From Elusimicrobiales bacterium (GTDB lineage: Bacteria; Elusimicrobiota; Elusimicrobia; Elusimicrobiales; UBA9959), in NCBI GenBank assembly GCA_026416895.1, contig JAOAEH010000008.1:1-5624 (forward strand): a DNA stretch of 5,624 nucleotides. Reading direction: 5' to 3'. This document shows, piece after piece, positions 1 to 5,624 of the stretch; within the stretch, counting starts at the first letter, position 1; every line of letters starts with the position of its first letter. Position numbers and translations under genes: made by a program. A model generated the notes under the pieces. The model saw only the letters and a program-made list of their open reading frames with translations, did no database searches and had not been told where the DNA came from.

Positions 1-357
1 TATTTCTGCTGTAATACTAGAACCTGCTCTGCCTGCTACTACTATTGCTGTAAGTACTGGAGCAAGTTCTTTTACAAGAGAAAATCCAACTACTGTTCCA
101 ACATATAATGGTTCATTAAATAGATTTTTTGAGGTATATCCACTTTGAAGTGAAAGGACCATTCCTGTAAATAAGCTAGTCAATGATGTGACGCCTATAG
201 ATTGTATGCCCACTCTTATTGTTTGTTTAAATACTTGTTCTTTTTCTAAAGGGGATTTTAAAAACCAAAAAAATACATTTTTTATCATTATAGTAATTTG
301 TCCTAGTTCTTTTATTATTTCAATAGTAACTTTTCCTACATATAAGATAAATTTCAT
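1..357 (-). CDS. mlaE: MlaE-family ABC transporter permease (partial, N-terminal 119 residues)
   Basis: This is the inner-membrane permease of the Mla-type ABC system, which moves phospholipids between inner and outer membrane in diderm bacteria together with an ATPase (MlaF) and an MCE-domain protein (MlaD). The gene begins at 357 and stays open to base 1, where the window cuts it; the family is usually about 250-265 residues, so a little under half is present. Visible family signatures are an amphipathic N-terminal stretch (about 1-35), the GMVLSLQ segment (65-71) in the first membrane region, and the highly conserved block KELAP (96-100), AGRAGS (108-113), ITAEI (115-119), which matches the RELGPV...AGRAGSALTAEI block of E. 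coli MlaE. The start codon overlaps the alr stop as ATGA, so translation is probably coupled; only a weak AAGA-type Shine-Dalgarno precedes it. The family call is firm. Whether it belongs to a true Mla operon cannot be seen, since mlaF and mlaD would lie outside the window. Confidence 0.93.
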   Translation of the reverse strand, partial: MKFILYVGKVTIEIIKELGQITIMIKNVFFWFLKSPLEKEQVFKQTIRVGIQSIGVTSLTSLFTGMVLSLQSGYTSKNLFNEPLYVGTVVGFSLVKELAPVLTAIVVAGRAGSSITAEI

Positions 358-1436
358 TTGTATATTCTTTTAACTCTCTTTGTTATTAAAGTTGTAATTT
401 CATAAGGAATTGTGTTTGCAATTTTTGCTGTTTCTTGAATGCTTATGTTTTTTATTCCATTGCCAAAGACTATAACTTCATCTCCTATTTTTGCATCTAT
501 ACCAGTTATATCAATCATAGTCATATCCATTGTTATATTCCCTAATACTTTAGCATATTTTGAACCTATCTTCACAAAAGCTTTGTTTGACAATGCTCTT
601 ATATAACCATCACCATAGCCAACCGGTATTGTCGCTACCTTCATTTTTTTTGGAGTTATGTATGATCTTGAATAACTTATAGAAGTTCCTTTTTTTACTT
701 GTTTTATAAAAACTATTTTTGTTTTTAATGAAAGTATTTCTTCAAATCCTTTCATACAACCATAAGCTGCTATTCCACACCTTACCATATCTAGATGCGA
801 TTGTGGATAATAAACAGTGGCAAATGAGTTTGCTATATGTTTTATTATTTTTAGATTTTTTATTTTTTCTAAAAATTCATTGAAGTTTTTAAGTTGCCAA
901 ATGGTGTAGTTTTTGTCTGTATCTGCAGATGAAAAATGTGAGTATATTCCTTCAAGATGAATATTTTTTGACTTTGATATGTAGTCAATCATTTTTAACA
1001 TGGTATTAGTGGATGCTCCAATTCTGTTCATGCCTGTTTCGAGTTTTAAATGAACTGATATTTTTTTGTTTGTTTTTTTTAAGAATTTTTCTAATTCTTT
1101 TAAGAGAACTAAACTTGAGATAGTAGGTGTTAAGTTATATTCAATTAGGTAGTGAAAATTTTTTGTTGGGTATATACTTCCAAGAATTATTATTGGAAGG
1201 TTTATTAAATTTTCTCTTAGCTGGATCCCTTCATCTATTGATGATACTCCGAGATATTCACATAGTGTGTTGTTTTGAACGTATCTTGAAAGTTCACATG
1301 CACCATGACCATATGCATCAGCTTTAACAACAAACATTAATTTTTTGTTTTTACCTATTTTTCTTCTTATTTTAAGGAGATTTTTTTTTAGAGTTGAGAG
1401 TTTGATTTCTACCCAAGTTGGTCTTATTATTTCCAT
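354..1436 (-). CDS. alr: alanine racemase
   Basis: A cytosolic, PLP-dependent, normally dimeric enzyme that interconverts L- and D-alanine, supplying D-Ala for peptidoglycan. At 360 residues it has normal length. The N-terminal TIM-barrel domain starts with RPTWVEI (5-11), and the PLP lysine is K38 in VVKADAYGHG. KLETGMNRIG (131-140) carries the PLP-contacting arginine R138 (E133 replaces the commoner Asp), HIANS (200-204) holds a cofactor-pocket serine, and VRCGIAAYG carries R219, which pairs with the pyridine nitrogen. The second catalytic base is Y255 in SYSRSY, 19 residues before Y274 of IPVGYGDG, the same spacing as Y265/Y284 of the Geobacillus enzyme. ITMDM (301-305) and the C-terminal YEITTLITKRVKRIY complete the beta domain. 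The start lies 3 bases after the dnaB stop. The only purine run (TAAGAG) abuts the ATG, too close for a good Shine-Dalgarno, so reinitiation after dnaB is likely. It ends in ATGA overlap with mlaE. It looks fully functional. Confidence 0.98.
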   Translation of the reverse strand: MEIIRPTWVEIKLSTLKKNLLKIRRKIGKNKKLMFVVKADAYGHGACELSRYVQNNTLCEYLGVSSIDEGIQLRENLINLPIIILGSIYPTKNFHYLIEYNLTPTISSLVLLKELEKFLKKTNKKISVHLKLETGMNRIGASTNTMLKMIDYISKSKNIHLEGIYSHFSSADTDKNYTIWQLKNFNEFLEKIKNLKIIKHIANSFATVYYPQSHLDMVRCGIAAYGCMKGFEEILSLKTKIVFIKQVKKGTSISYSRSYITPKKMKVATIPVGYGDGYIRALSNKAFVKIGSKYAKVLGNITMDMTMIDITGIDAKIGDEVIVFGNGIKNISIQETAKIANTIPYEITTLITKRVKRIYK

Positions 1437-1439
1437 CTC

Positions 1440-2819
1440 TTAAAGTGTTATTTCACTTTCTTTAATTTCACTTATATCTGGAGCAGGCTCTTCAAATAAT
1501 GTGTATTCTTCAAAAAATAACATGTCTACTTCACCAACCATACCTTGCCTGTTTTTAGCTACAATTATAGATGCATTTCTTCTTTTGCTTTCATCACGAG
1601 TGTAGTAGTATTCTCTGTGAATCATAATTACAATATCTGCATCTTGTTCTAAAGAGCCAGATTCTCTAAGATCAGACAGCTGAGGGCGATTCCCTTCCTT
1701 TGTTCTTTCTTCAGTTCTCCTGTTAAGCTGCGATAAAGCTATTACAGGCACATTTAAGCTTCTTGCCATGTCTTTAAGTAATCTTGATATCTCGCTTACT
1801 TCTTGTTGTCTGTTTTCGTGTCTATTAAGCCCTTTTATGAGTTGGAGGTAGTCAATTATTATCAGAAATTGGTTAAGATTTGGATTTTTAGATTGAAGGT
1901 CAAGTATTAGTTTTCTTGCTCTAGTTCTTATATCCATTATTGAGAGTCCTGGGGTGTCATCTATCCATATGTTTGAGTTTGCAAATTTGTCTATTTCTGT
2001 AGATAGAGCAGGCCATATTTCTTTTTCAAATCTACCTGTTTTTATTTTTGATGAGTCATATTTTATAGCTGAGGAAATCATTCTATGAATAAGACTGTAT
2101 TTGTTCATTTCTAGAGAAAATATTATAACTGGAATTTTTTTTCTTATACTTACATTATAAGCTATATTTAATGCAAATGCTGTTTTCCCTTGAGAAGGTC
2201 TAGCCGCAAGTATTATAAATTCTTGATTTTTGAAACCTGATGTTATGTTATCTAATCGTGAATAGCCTGATGGGATACCTATTACTGCTTTGCCTTCTTT
2301 TTTTGCATTATATATTATTTGCATATATTCATTTGCGAGCTCTTTTGGTGATGAGAAATGGTGGGAGATATTTTTTTGGGAAATGTTAAATATTTCTTTT
2401 TGTGCGTTGTCAAGAAGAGTGTCTAAATTCTTTGTTTGTTCGTATGCATCTTCTATTATATTTGTCGCAGATTTTATAAGCTCTCTTAGAATGTATTTTT
2501 CTTTAACTATTTGAGCGTATTCTTTAGCATGAGCGGGGGAAGATACTTGTTCAGTTAGTTGTATAAGATAAGAAGTCCCACCTATCTCATCTAATTTGTT
2601 TATCTTTTTAAGTTCTTCTGATAATACTACAATATCTACATTTTTTTTTGAGTCGTATAGTTTTAGTATATTTTCGAAAATTATTTTATGTGAATCTAAA
2701 TAGAAGTGTTCAGGTTTTAAAATTTCAATAACTGATTCTAAAGCATCTTTGCTTATTATCATAGTACCAAGAACAGACATCTCAGCTTCTATTGATTGAG
2801 GATACTTTTTATTATTCAT
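1440..2819 (-). CDS. dnaB: replicative DNA helicase DnaB
   Basis: The hexameric 5'-3' helicase that unwinds DNA at the replication fork and partners primase. The 459 residues are normal for the family, with no intein or insertion. The N-terminal helical domain (about 5-105) starts with the typical PQSIEAEMSVLG block. A linker helix follows, then the RecA-like motor from about 180 (GIPSGYSRLD). Walker A is ARPSQGKT with K212 and T213 (Gln where Met is common), the catalytic glutamate is E237 in SLEM, Walker B is LIIIDYLQL with D323, the sensor is Q364 in SQLNR, motif H4 is DLRESGSLEQDADIV (383-397), and the trans-acting Lys/Arg finger is K422/R424 in AKNRQG. The start is supported by alignment to the family and by a G-rich Shine-Dalgarno (GGGGG, 2823-2827) 3 bases before the ATG, a tight spacing. 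It sits 55 bases after rplI and 3 bases before alr, the usual rplI-dnaB linkage. An A9 run falls at codons 58-60. Confidence 0.98.
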   Translation of the reverse strand: MNNKKYPQSIEAEMSVLGTMIISKDALESVIEILKPEHFYLDSHKIIFENILKLYDSKKNVDIVVLSEELKKINKLDEIGGTSYLIQLTEQVSSPAHAKEYAQIVKEKYILRELIKSATNIIEDAYEQTKNLDTLLDNAQKEIFNISQKNISHHFSSPKELANEYMQIIYNAKKEGKAVIGIPSGYSRLDNITSGFKNQEFIILAARPSQGKTAFALNIAYNVSIRKKIPVIIFSLEMNKYSLIHRMISSAIKYDSSKIKTGRFEKEIWPALSTEIDKFANSNIWIDDTPGLSIMDIRTRARKLILDLQSKNPNLNQFLIIIDYLQLIKGLNRHENRQQEVSEISRLLKDMARSLNVPVIALSQLNRRTEERTKEGNRPQLSDLRESGSLEQDADIVIMIHREYYYTRDESKRRNASIIVAKNRQGMVGEVDMLFFEEYTLFEEPAPDISEIKESEITL

Positions 2820-2874
2820 AATCCCCCATTTATATATGTTATGTTTTTTTGTATGTAATTAAAAAACCAATTTT

Positions 2875-3318
2875 TTAGGATGGAATTATATCTAATTTAA
2901 AGCTTGTATGTATATCGAATGAGAGATTAACCTTTATTTCAAAACTCCCAAATTCTTTTATCGAAGCAGGCATATCTAATTGTGATTTTTCTATGTCTAT
3001 ATTTGCACTTTTGAGTGATTTTAATACTTCAGCTTTTGTAACTGAACCAAACATCTTTCCGTCTTCATTTTTAGGTTTAGAAAAAGAAAGTTTTATTTGT
3101 GAAATCCTTTTTGCTAATTCTTCTAATGCTTTTTTTCTTTGTTCTAGCTTTTTCTTCCTTCTTTCTTCACTTGCTTTTAAAGCTTTTATAGCTCCTTCAG
3201 TAGCGGGAATTGCAATTTTATTCGGAATTAAATAGTTTCTTGCATATCCATCTGCAACTTCTTTAATTTCACCTTCCCTACCAAGATGTTTGTGATCTTT
3301 TTTAAGTATAACCTTCAT
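2875..3318 (-). CDS. rplI: 50S ribosomal protein bL9
   Basis: A ribosomal protein of the large subunit that binds 23S rRNA near the base of the L1 stalk and reaches out with its C-terminal domain. At 147 residues it has the standard length. The N-terminal rRNA-binding domain holds the family signature: MKVILKKD, then GREGEIKEVADGYARNYLIP (13-32) with the conserved GYARNYLIP. A long charged connecting helix (about 40-75, rich in Lys, Glu and Arg) follows, then the C-terminal domain with DGKMFGSVT (86-94), another conserved block. The start has an excellent Shine-Dalgarno, AAGGAG at 3326-3331, 7 bases upstream and overlapping the rpsR stop codon (TAAGGAG), so the two genes are likely translationally linked. 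bL9 is often dispensable but helps frame maintenance. No odd features seen. Confidence 0.98.
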   Translation of the reverse strand: MKVILKKDHKHLGREGEIKEVADGYARNYLIPNKIAIPATEGAIKALKASEERRKKKLEQRKKALEELAKRISQIKLSFSKPKNEDGKMFGSVTKAEVLKSLKSANIDIEKSQLDMPASIKEFGSFEIKVNLSFDIHTSFKLDIIPS

Positions 3319-3325
3319 ATCTATG

Positions 3326-3331
3326 CTCCTT
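3326..3331 (-). promoter_or_regulatory. Shine-Dalgarno of rplI overlapping the rpsR stop codon
   Basis: AAGGAG lies 7 bases before the rplI ATG. Its first two A's are the last two bases of the rpsR TAA, so a ribosome terminating on rpsR covers the rplI initiation site. This supports the chosen rplI start and coupling of the two ribosomal protein genes. Confidence 0.8.
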
Positions 3332-3626
3332 ATTTTAGTGACATTGTTGTGTAAGGTAAGATAGCTAAATTTCTGTTTATTTTTATAGCTTTAGCAAGCT
3401 GTCTTTGGTGTTTTGCACAAACACCTGTTATTTTTCTTGGAAGAATTCTTCCAGTTTCAGTTGTAAAAAGTTTTATTAGTTGGGATTGTCTCCAATCGAT
3501 TTCTTTTATTTTTTCTAAACAAAATTTACATTGTTTTTTCTTGATCTGAGGTTTTTTTTGAAAAAAATATTGTTTTTTTTGATTTTGTTGATTTTCTTTT
3601 TGAGTATTTTGATGTGTGTTATCCAT
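3330..3626 (-). CDS. rpsR: 30S ribosomal protein bS18, zinc-ribbon (C+) form with N-terminal extension
   Basis: A small-subunit protein that forms a heterodimer with bS6 and binds the central domain of 16S rRNA in the platform. The conserved core runs from about residue 31 to 93: EIDWRQSQLIKLFTTETGRI and PRKITGVCAKHQRQLAKAIK, then the closing RNLAILPYT. Four potential zinc ligands are visible, C33-x2-C36 and C70-x2-H73, the pattern of the C+ paralogue class; E. coli bS18 lacks the full set. At 98 residues the protein is longer than the common 70-80. The extra part is a low-complexity tail (1-32) dominated by Gln, Asn and Lys, encoded by A-rich DNA with two A8 runs. A purine-rich Shine-Dalgarno (AAAGGGGAAAGG, 3629-3640) supports the start at 3626, but a shorter protein cannot be excluded from sequence alone. 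No in-frame Met occurs between residue 1 and the core, which favours the long form. The gene follows ssb by 20 bases. Confidence 0.96.
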   Translation of the reverse strand: MDNTHQNTQKENQQNQKKQYFFQKKPQIKKKQCKFCLEKIKEIDWRQSQLIKLFTTETGRILPRKITGVCAKHQRQLAKAIKINRNLAILPYTTMSLK

Positions 3627-3646
3627 AACCTTTCCCCTTTTATTTT

Positions 3647-4075
3647 TTAAAATGGAATATCTTCATCTTCTTCATTTATTATGCTGTCATGTGAGATTGA
3701 AGAATTTGTTGGTTCTTGTGAATCGGATTTAATAGCTTCAAGAATTTGAATCTTATTTACCACTACCCTTAACCTTTTTACTTTTGTCCCATCTTTGCTT
3801 GTATATTCACTGTTAGAAAGTCTTCCTTCGATATATACTGGAGTTCCTTTTTTAATTTTATCTCTACATTTATCTGCTATTGGTCCCCAGGCTATCATAG
3901 GAACATAAGTTGGATCATCTTTCCATTCTTGACTTATTGGATCTTTTATCCTTCTGTTTGATGCTATATCAAAAAAACAAACAGTTGTGCCTTTTTGAGT
4001 TGCTCTAAATTCTGGATCACGGGTAAGTCTTCCAGTTATTATAACTTGGTTTTGTGATGGTATTCTTATAGCCAT
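3647..4075 (-). CDS. ssb: single-stranded DNA-binding protein
   Basis: Coats single-stranded DNA during replication, repair and recombination and recruits partner enzymes through its C-terminal tip. The OB fold spans about residues 8-113, with the typical openings NQVIITGRLTRDPEFR (9-24) and FFDIASNRR (34-42), the WG pair at 63-64, and KGTPVYIEGRLS (76-87). The tail ends in acidic DEDIPF (137-142), the standard partner-binding tip. The protein is 142 residues, shorter than E. coli SSB (178), because the disordered linker between OB fold and tip is only about 20 residues, Ser-rich, with no Gly/Gln-rich repeats. The ATG lies 2 bases after the rpsF stop, and no Shine-Dalgarno is visible upstream (the preceding bases are A/T-rich), so expression probably depends on ribosomes finishing rpsF. 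Its place between rpsF and rpsR is the common bacterial order. As the only SSB visible here it is presumably the essential replicative one. Confidence 0.97.
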   Translation of the reverse strand: MAIRIPSQNQVIITGRLTRDPEFRATQKGTTVCFFDIASNRRIKDPISQEWKDDPTYVPMIAWGPIADKCRDKIKKGTPVYIEGRLSNSEYTSKDGTKVKRLRVVVNKIQILEAIKSDSQEPTNSSISHDSIINEEDEDIPF

Positions 4076-4077
4076 TT

Positions 4078-4386
4078 TTATTTAACAATTTCAACTGCAG
4101 ATTTAAGTATACTTACTCTTAAAACTCCTTCAGTTATTCTTATATTATAATTTATATCTTTTATAGAGTCAGCTTTAAGCTTCGCTTTAATAAAGTAATA
4201 AAATCCATCTTTCTTTTTGTTTATTGGATGCGATAATTTTCTAATTCCCCAGTTATCCTCAGTGAGTATTTCTCCGCCCATTGAGGAGATAGTTTTTTTT
4301 ATCTTATTTGAAATAATATCTTTTAATGAATTTTCGGTTAATTCAGGGTTAAGTATTATAACTATATCATAACAATTTGTTTTCAT
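4078..4386 (-). CDS. rpsF: 30S ribosomal protein bS6
   Basis: A small-subunit protein with a ferredoxin-like fold that pairs with bS18 on 16S rRNA. At 102 residues it is normal length. The conserved pattern is clear: YDIVIILNPELTE (6-18) for the first strand, a helix to about 35, then NWGIRKLSHPINKKKDGFYY (45-64), which carries the bS18/rRNA contact region, and NIRITEGVLRVSIL (81-94) near the end. No long acidic or poly-Glu C-terminal tail is present. The start at 4386 is the only reasonable one: the next upstream in-frame triplets reach a TAA 15 bases before it without another ATG. No Shine-Dalgarno is visible, and a candidate promoter -10 element ends 9 bases before the ATG, suggesting a leaderless or near-leaderless transcript. 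It is first in the operon and diverges from the peptidase gene. Confidence 0.97.
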   Translation of the reverse strand: MKTNCYDIVIILNPELTENSLKDIISNKIKKTISSMGGEILTEDNWGIRKLSHPINKKKDGFYYFIKAKLKADSIKDINYNIRITEGVLRVSILKSAVEIVK

Positions 4387-4395
4387 ATAAGTTAA

Positions 4396-4425
4396 ATTTT
4401 ACAAAGTTTGTCTAGGTTTAATCAA
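4396..4425 (-). promoter_or_regulatory. candidate sigma70-type promoter for the rpsF operon
   Basis: On the minus strand TTGATT (4425-4420) and TAAAAT (4401-4396) are separated by 18 bases, giving 4/6 and 5/6 matches to the -35 and -10 consensus. The -10 ends only 9 bases before the rpsF ATG, so the predicted start site would fall within a few bases of the start codon. An 11-base palindrome, ACAAAGTTTGT (4401-4411), overlaps the spacer and touches the -10. The background is very AT-rich, so partial matches arise easily. A more upstream -10-like TATAAA (minus strand, 4437-4432) has no acceptable -35 partner. Confidence 0.45.
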
Positions 4426-4477
4426 GATGTTTTATATAACTTAAAAATTTGTTTATTTAAGGTGAAAAAAATTTGTA

Positions 4478-4506
4478 TTGCTTTGTAAGTTATAAATTTT
4501 TAAAAT
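4478..4506 (+). promoter_or_regulatory. candidate promoter for the M3 peptidase gene
   Basis: TTGCTT (4478-4483, 3/6) and TAAAAT (4501-4506, 5/6) are spaced by 17 bases. The predicted start near 4513 would leave a short leader carrying the Shine-Dalgarno. The -35 match is poor, and another -10-like hexamer, TATAAA at 4491-4496, is present without a good partner, so the exact promoter is uncertain. Confidence 0.3.
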
Positions 4507-4516
4507 AATAGAAAGT

Positions 4517-4523
4517 AAGGAGG
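4517..4523 (+). promoter_or_regulatory. strong Shine-Dalgarno of the M3 peptidase gene
   Basis: AAGGAGG is a near-perfect anti-16S match. It lies 6 bases before the ATG at 4530 and 9 bases before the adjacent second ATG at 4533. Both spacings work, so it fixes the gene start to one of these two Met codons but does not choose between them. Confidence 0.85.
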
Positions 4524-4529
4524 TATTAG

Positions 4530-5624
4530 ATGATGCCATATTTTAAGTATAGTGCACAGGAGATAAAAGCTTTAGGTGATAAAGTTATATTAGATTTTGA
4601 GGATAAAATTTCTAAGATCATTTCAATTGAGTCTGAAAAAAGAACTTTTGATAATACTGTAAAAGCTTTTGAGAATGCTTTGGCTGAATTGAATTATAGT
4701 GTTAGTATTCCTATATTTTTAGGTTACGTATCTTCTGATTCTGATGTTAGAAATGCTTCTGTTGAACTGCAGCAAAAAATAAGTAAGTATACCATAGATA
4801 TATTTACAAGAGAAGATATTTTTAAAGCAATAAAAGAGTATTCAGATAAAAGTAATATATCTGATGAAACTGATAAGAAACTTTTAGATAAGATAATGTT
4901 TGAATTTAAACAAAATGGACTTTTTGGGGATGAGAAAACTAGAAAGAAGATAAAAAAACTCCTTAAAGAGTTAGTAGATCTAGAGATTGAGTTTTCTAAA
5001 AATCTTAGAGAAACAAAAGATTTTATTGAAGTAGATGAGGAAGATCTTAAAGGGCTTGATGAGAGTTTTGTTAAGAGGATTAAAAAGAATGATTCGGGTA
5101 AATATATTATTACTACTGATTATCCTGATTATATGCCTTTTATGGATAACTCAGAAAGTGATAAAGCAAGGAAAGATTTAGAATTCAAGTTTAATAACAG
5201 ATGTTATCCTAGAAATGTTGAGTTGATGGAAAGAGCAATGAAAATAAGGAGAAAGATTGCAAAACTTTTAGGATATAAAAATTTTGCTGATTATGTGCTT
5301 GAAGATAGAATGGCTAAAAATTCTGAAAATGTAGTTAATTTTTTAAAAAATCTGTATAAAGAGGTTAAAAAGAAAGGGAAAAAAGAATTAAAGATACTTA
5401 TTCGAATGAAAAATAAAAGAAATGGGACAAATGAAAATGTTATTTATAACTGGGAATGGCGTTATTATGCAAATAAATTAAAAAAGGAAAAATATGATGT
5501 TGATTATGAGAGATTAAGAGAATATTTTCCATTGGAGAGGGTTATTAAGGGAATGTTTGAAGTGTTTGAGAAAGTTTTTGAAGTTAGGTTTGTTCCTGCT
5601 GAATTGGACAGATGGCATGAAAGT
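4530..5624 (+). CDS. M3-family metallopeptidase, thimet oligopeptidase/oligopeptidase A-like (partial, N-terminal 365 residues)
   Basis: The reading frame is open from 4530 to the window end. M3A enzymes are zinc peptidases of about 650-700 residues that cut short peptides inside a closed channel. The part here is the helical N-terminal half. Recognisable blocks are FDNTVKAFE (40-48), YPRNVELMERAMKIRRKIAK (226-245), LLGYKNFADYVLEDRMAKN (246-264) followed by NVVNFLKNL, and WEWRYYANKLKKEKYDVD (308-325) with REYFPLERVIKGMFEVFEKV (330-349). These match the region that precedes the HExxH zinc site in thimet oligopeptidase and oligopeptidase A. The HExxH motif itself would lie beyond the right edge, so catalytic competence cannot be judged. 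No signal peptide or membrane segment is seen, so it is probably cytosolic and recycles peptides. The N-terminus is MM; the second Met (4533) is an equally valid start. The gene diverges from the rpsF operon and no functional link is evident. The family is confident; the subtype (PrlC, Dcp or other) is not settled. Confidence 0.88.
   Translation, partial: MMPYFKYSAQEIKALGDKVILDFEDKISKIISIESEKRTFDNTVKAFENALAELNYSVSIPIFLGYVSSDSDVRNASVELQQKISKYTIDIFTREDIFKAIKEYSDKSNISDETDKKLLDKIMFEFKQNGLFGDEKTRKKIKKLLKELVDLEIEFSKNLRETKDFIEVDEEDLKGLDESFVKRIKKNDSGKYIITTDYPDYMPFMDNSESDKARKDLEFKFNNRCYPRNVELMERAMKIRRKIAKLLGYKNFADYVLEDRMAKNSENVVNFLKNLYKEVKKKGKKELKILIRMKNKRNGTNENVIYNWEWRYYANKLKKEKYDVDYERLREYFPLERVIKGMFEVFEKVFEVRFVPAELDRWHES

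Noticed and set aside
1440..2819. Intein or insertion in dnaB
   Set aside because: DnaB is a common intein host, but Walker A, Walker B and the downstream motifs follow at normal spacing in a 459-residue protein.
2820..2874. Possible separate promoter for dnaB in the 55-base gap (TATAAA-like -10)
   Set aside because: No acceptable -35 lies at 16-19 bases, and a start from this -10 would fall inside or after the GGGGG Shine-Dalgarno, removing it from the mRNA.
2861..2876. AAAAAA-CCAA-TTTTTT inverted repeat at the end of rplI, a possible terminator before dnaB
   Set aside because: The stem is only six A-T pairs with no GC content and it overlaps the rplI stop codon. It would be too weak to terminate, and such runs are common in this AT-rich sequence.
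188..3235. Plus-strand open frames inside the minus-strand genes (188-373, 1127-1327, 2290-2514, 2993-3235)
   Set aside because: They lie antisense to clearly conserved genes, have no recognisable domains, and consist of the Phe/Ile/Ser-rich residues expected from reading A-rich coding DNA backwards.
1..5624. A previously undescribed system, mobile element, CRISPR array, tRNA or phage signature
   Set aside because: Every long open stretch is explained by a known housekeeping or peptidase family, gaps are short, and no long direct or inverted repeats, integrase or transposase motifs, or tRNA-like folds were seen by eye.

Overview
The window is AT-rich (roughly 30% GC by eye). It holds a familiar bacterial housekeeping block on the minus strand and the first part of one divergent gene on the plus strand. 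Nothing in it looks like a mobile element, phage, CRISPR array, defence system or new multi-gene system. The organism is probably a diderm (Gram-negative-type) bacterium, because the last minus-strand gene is an MlaE-family permease of the outer-membrane lipid transport system. The low GC, many A/T homopolymer runs and a slow-evolving gene order would suit several lineages. An Endomicrobium-like member of the Elusimicrobiota is one possibility, but this is a weak inference and was not tested.

Layout, in order of transcription on the minus strand: rpsF (bS6, from 4386), ssb, rpsR (bS18), rplI (bL9), dnaB (replicative helicase), alr (alanine racemase), then an MlaE-type permease cut off by the left window edge. 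The gaps are 2, 20, 11, 55 and 3 bases, followed by a 4-base ATGA overlap. There is no convincing terminator between any of these genes, so they read as one operon. On the plus strand, a gene starting at 4530 with a strong Shine-Dalgarno sequence encodes the N-terminal 365 residues of an M3-family (thimet oligopeptidase/oligopeptidase A-like) metallopeptidase. It is cut by the right window edge before its zinc site.

The 143-base divergent gap (4387-4529) is the only intergenic region of any size. It carries a plausible sigma70-type promoter for rpsF only 9 bases from the ATG, with no Shine-Dalgarno, so the operon mRNA may start leaderless or nearly so. It also has a weaker candidate promoter for the peptidase gene.

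Functionally the operon joins three jobs: ribosome assembly (bS6 and bS18 form a heterodimer in the 30S platform; bL9 is on the 50S), DNA replication (SSB and DnaB), and the cell envelope (D-alanine for peptidoglycan, phospholipid transport). The first five genes are a widespread arrangement. The tight attachment of alr and mlaE to dnaB is the less standard part. All complete proteins have normal length and intact key residues.
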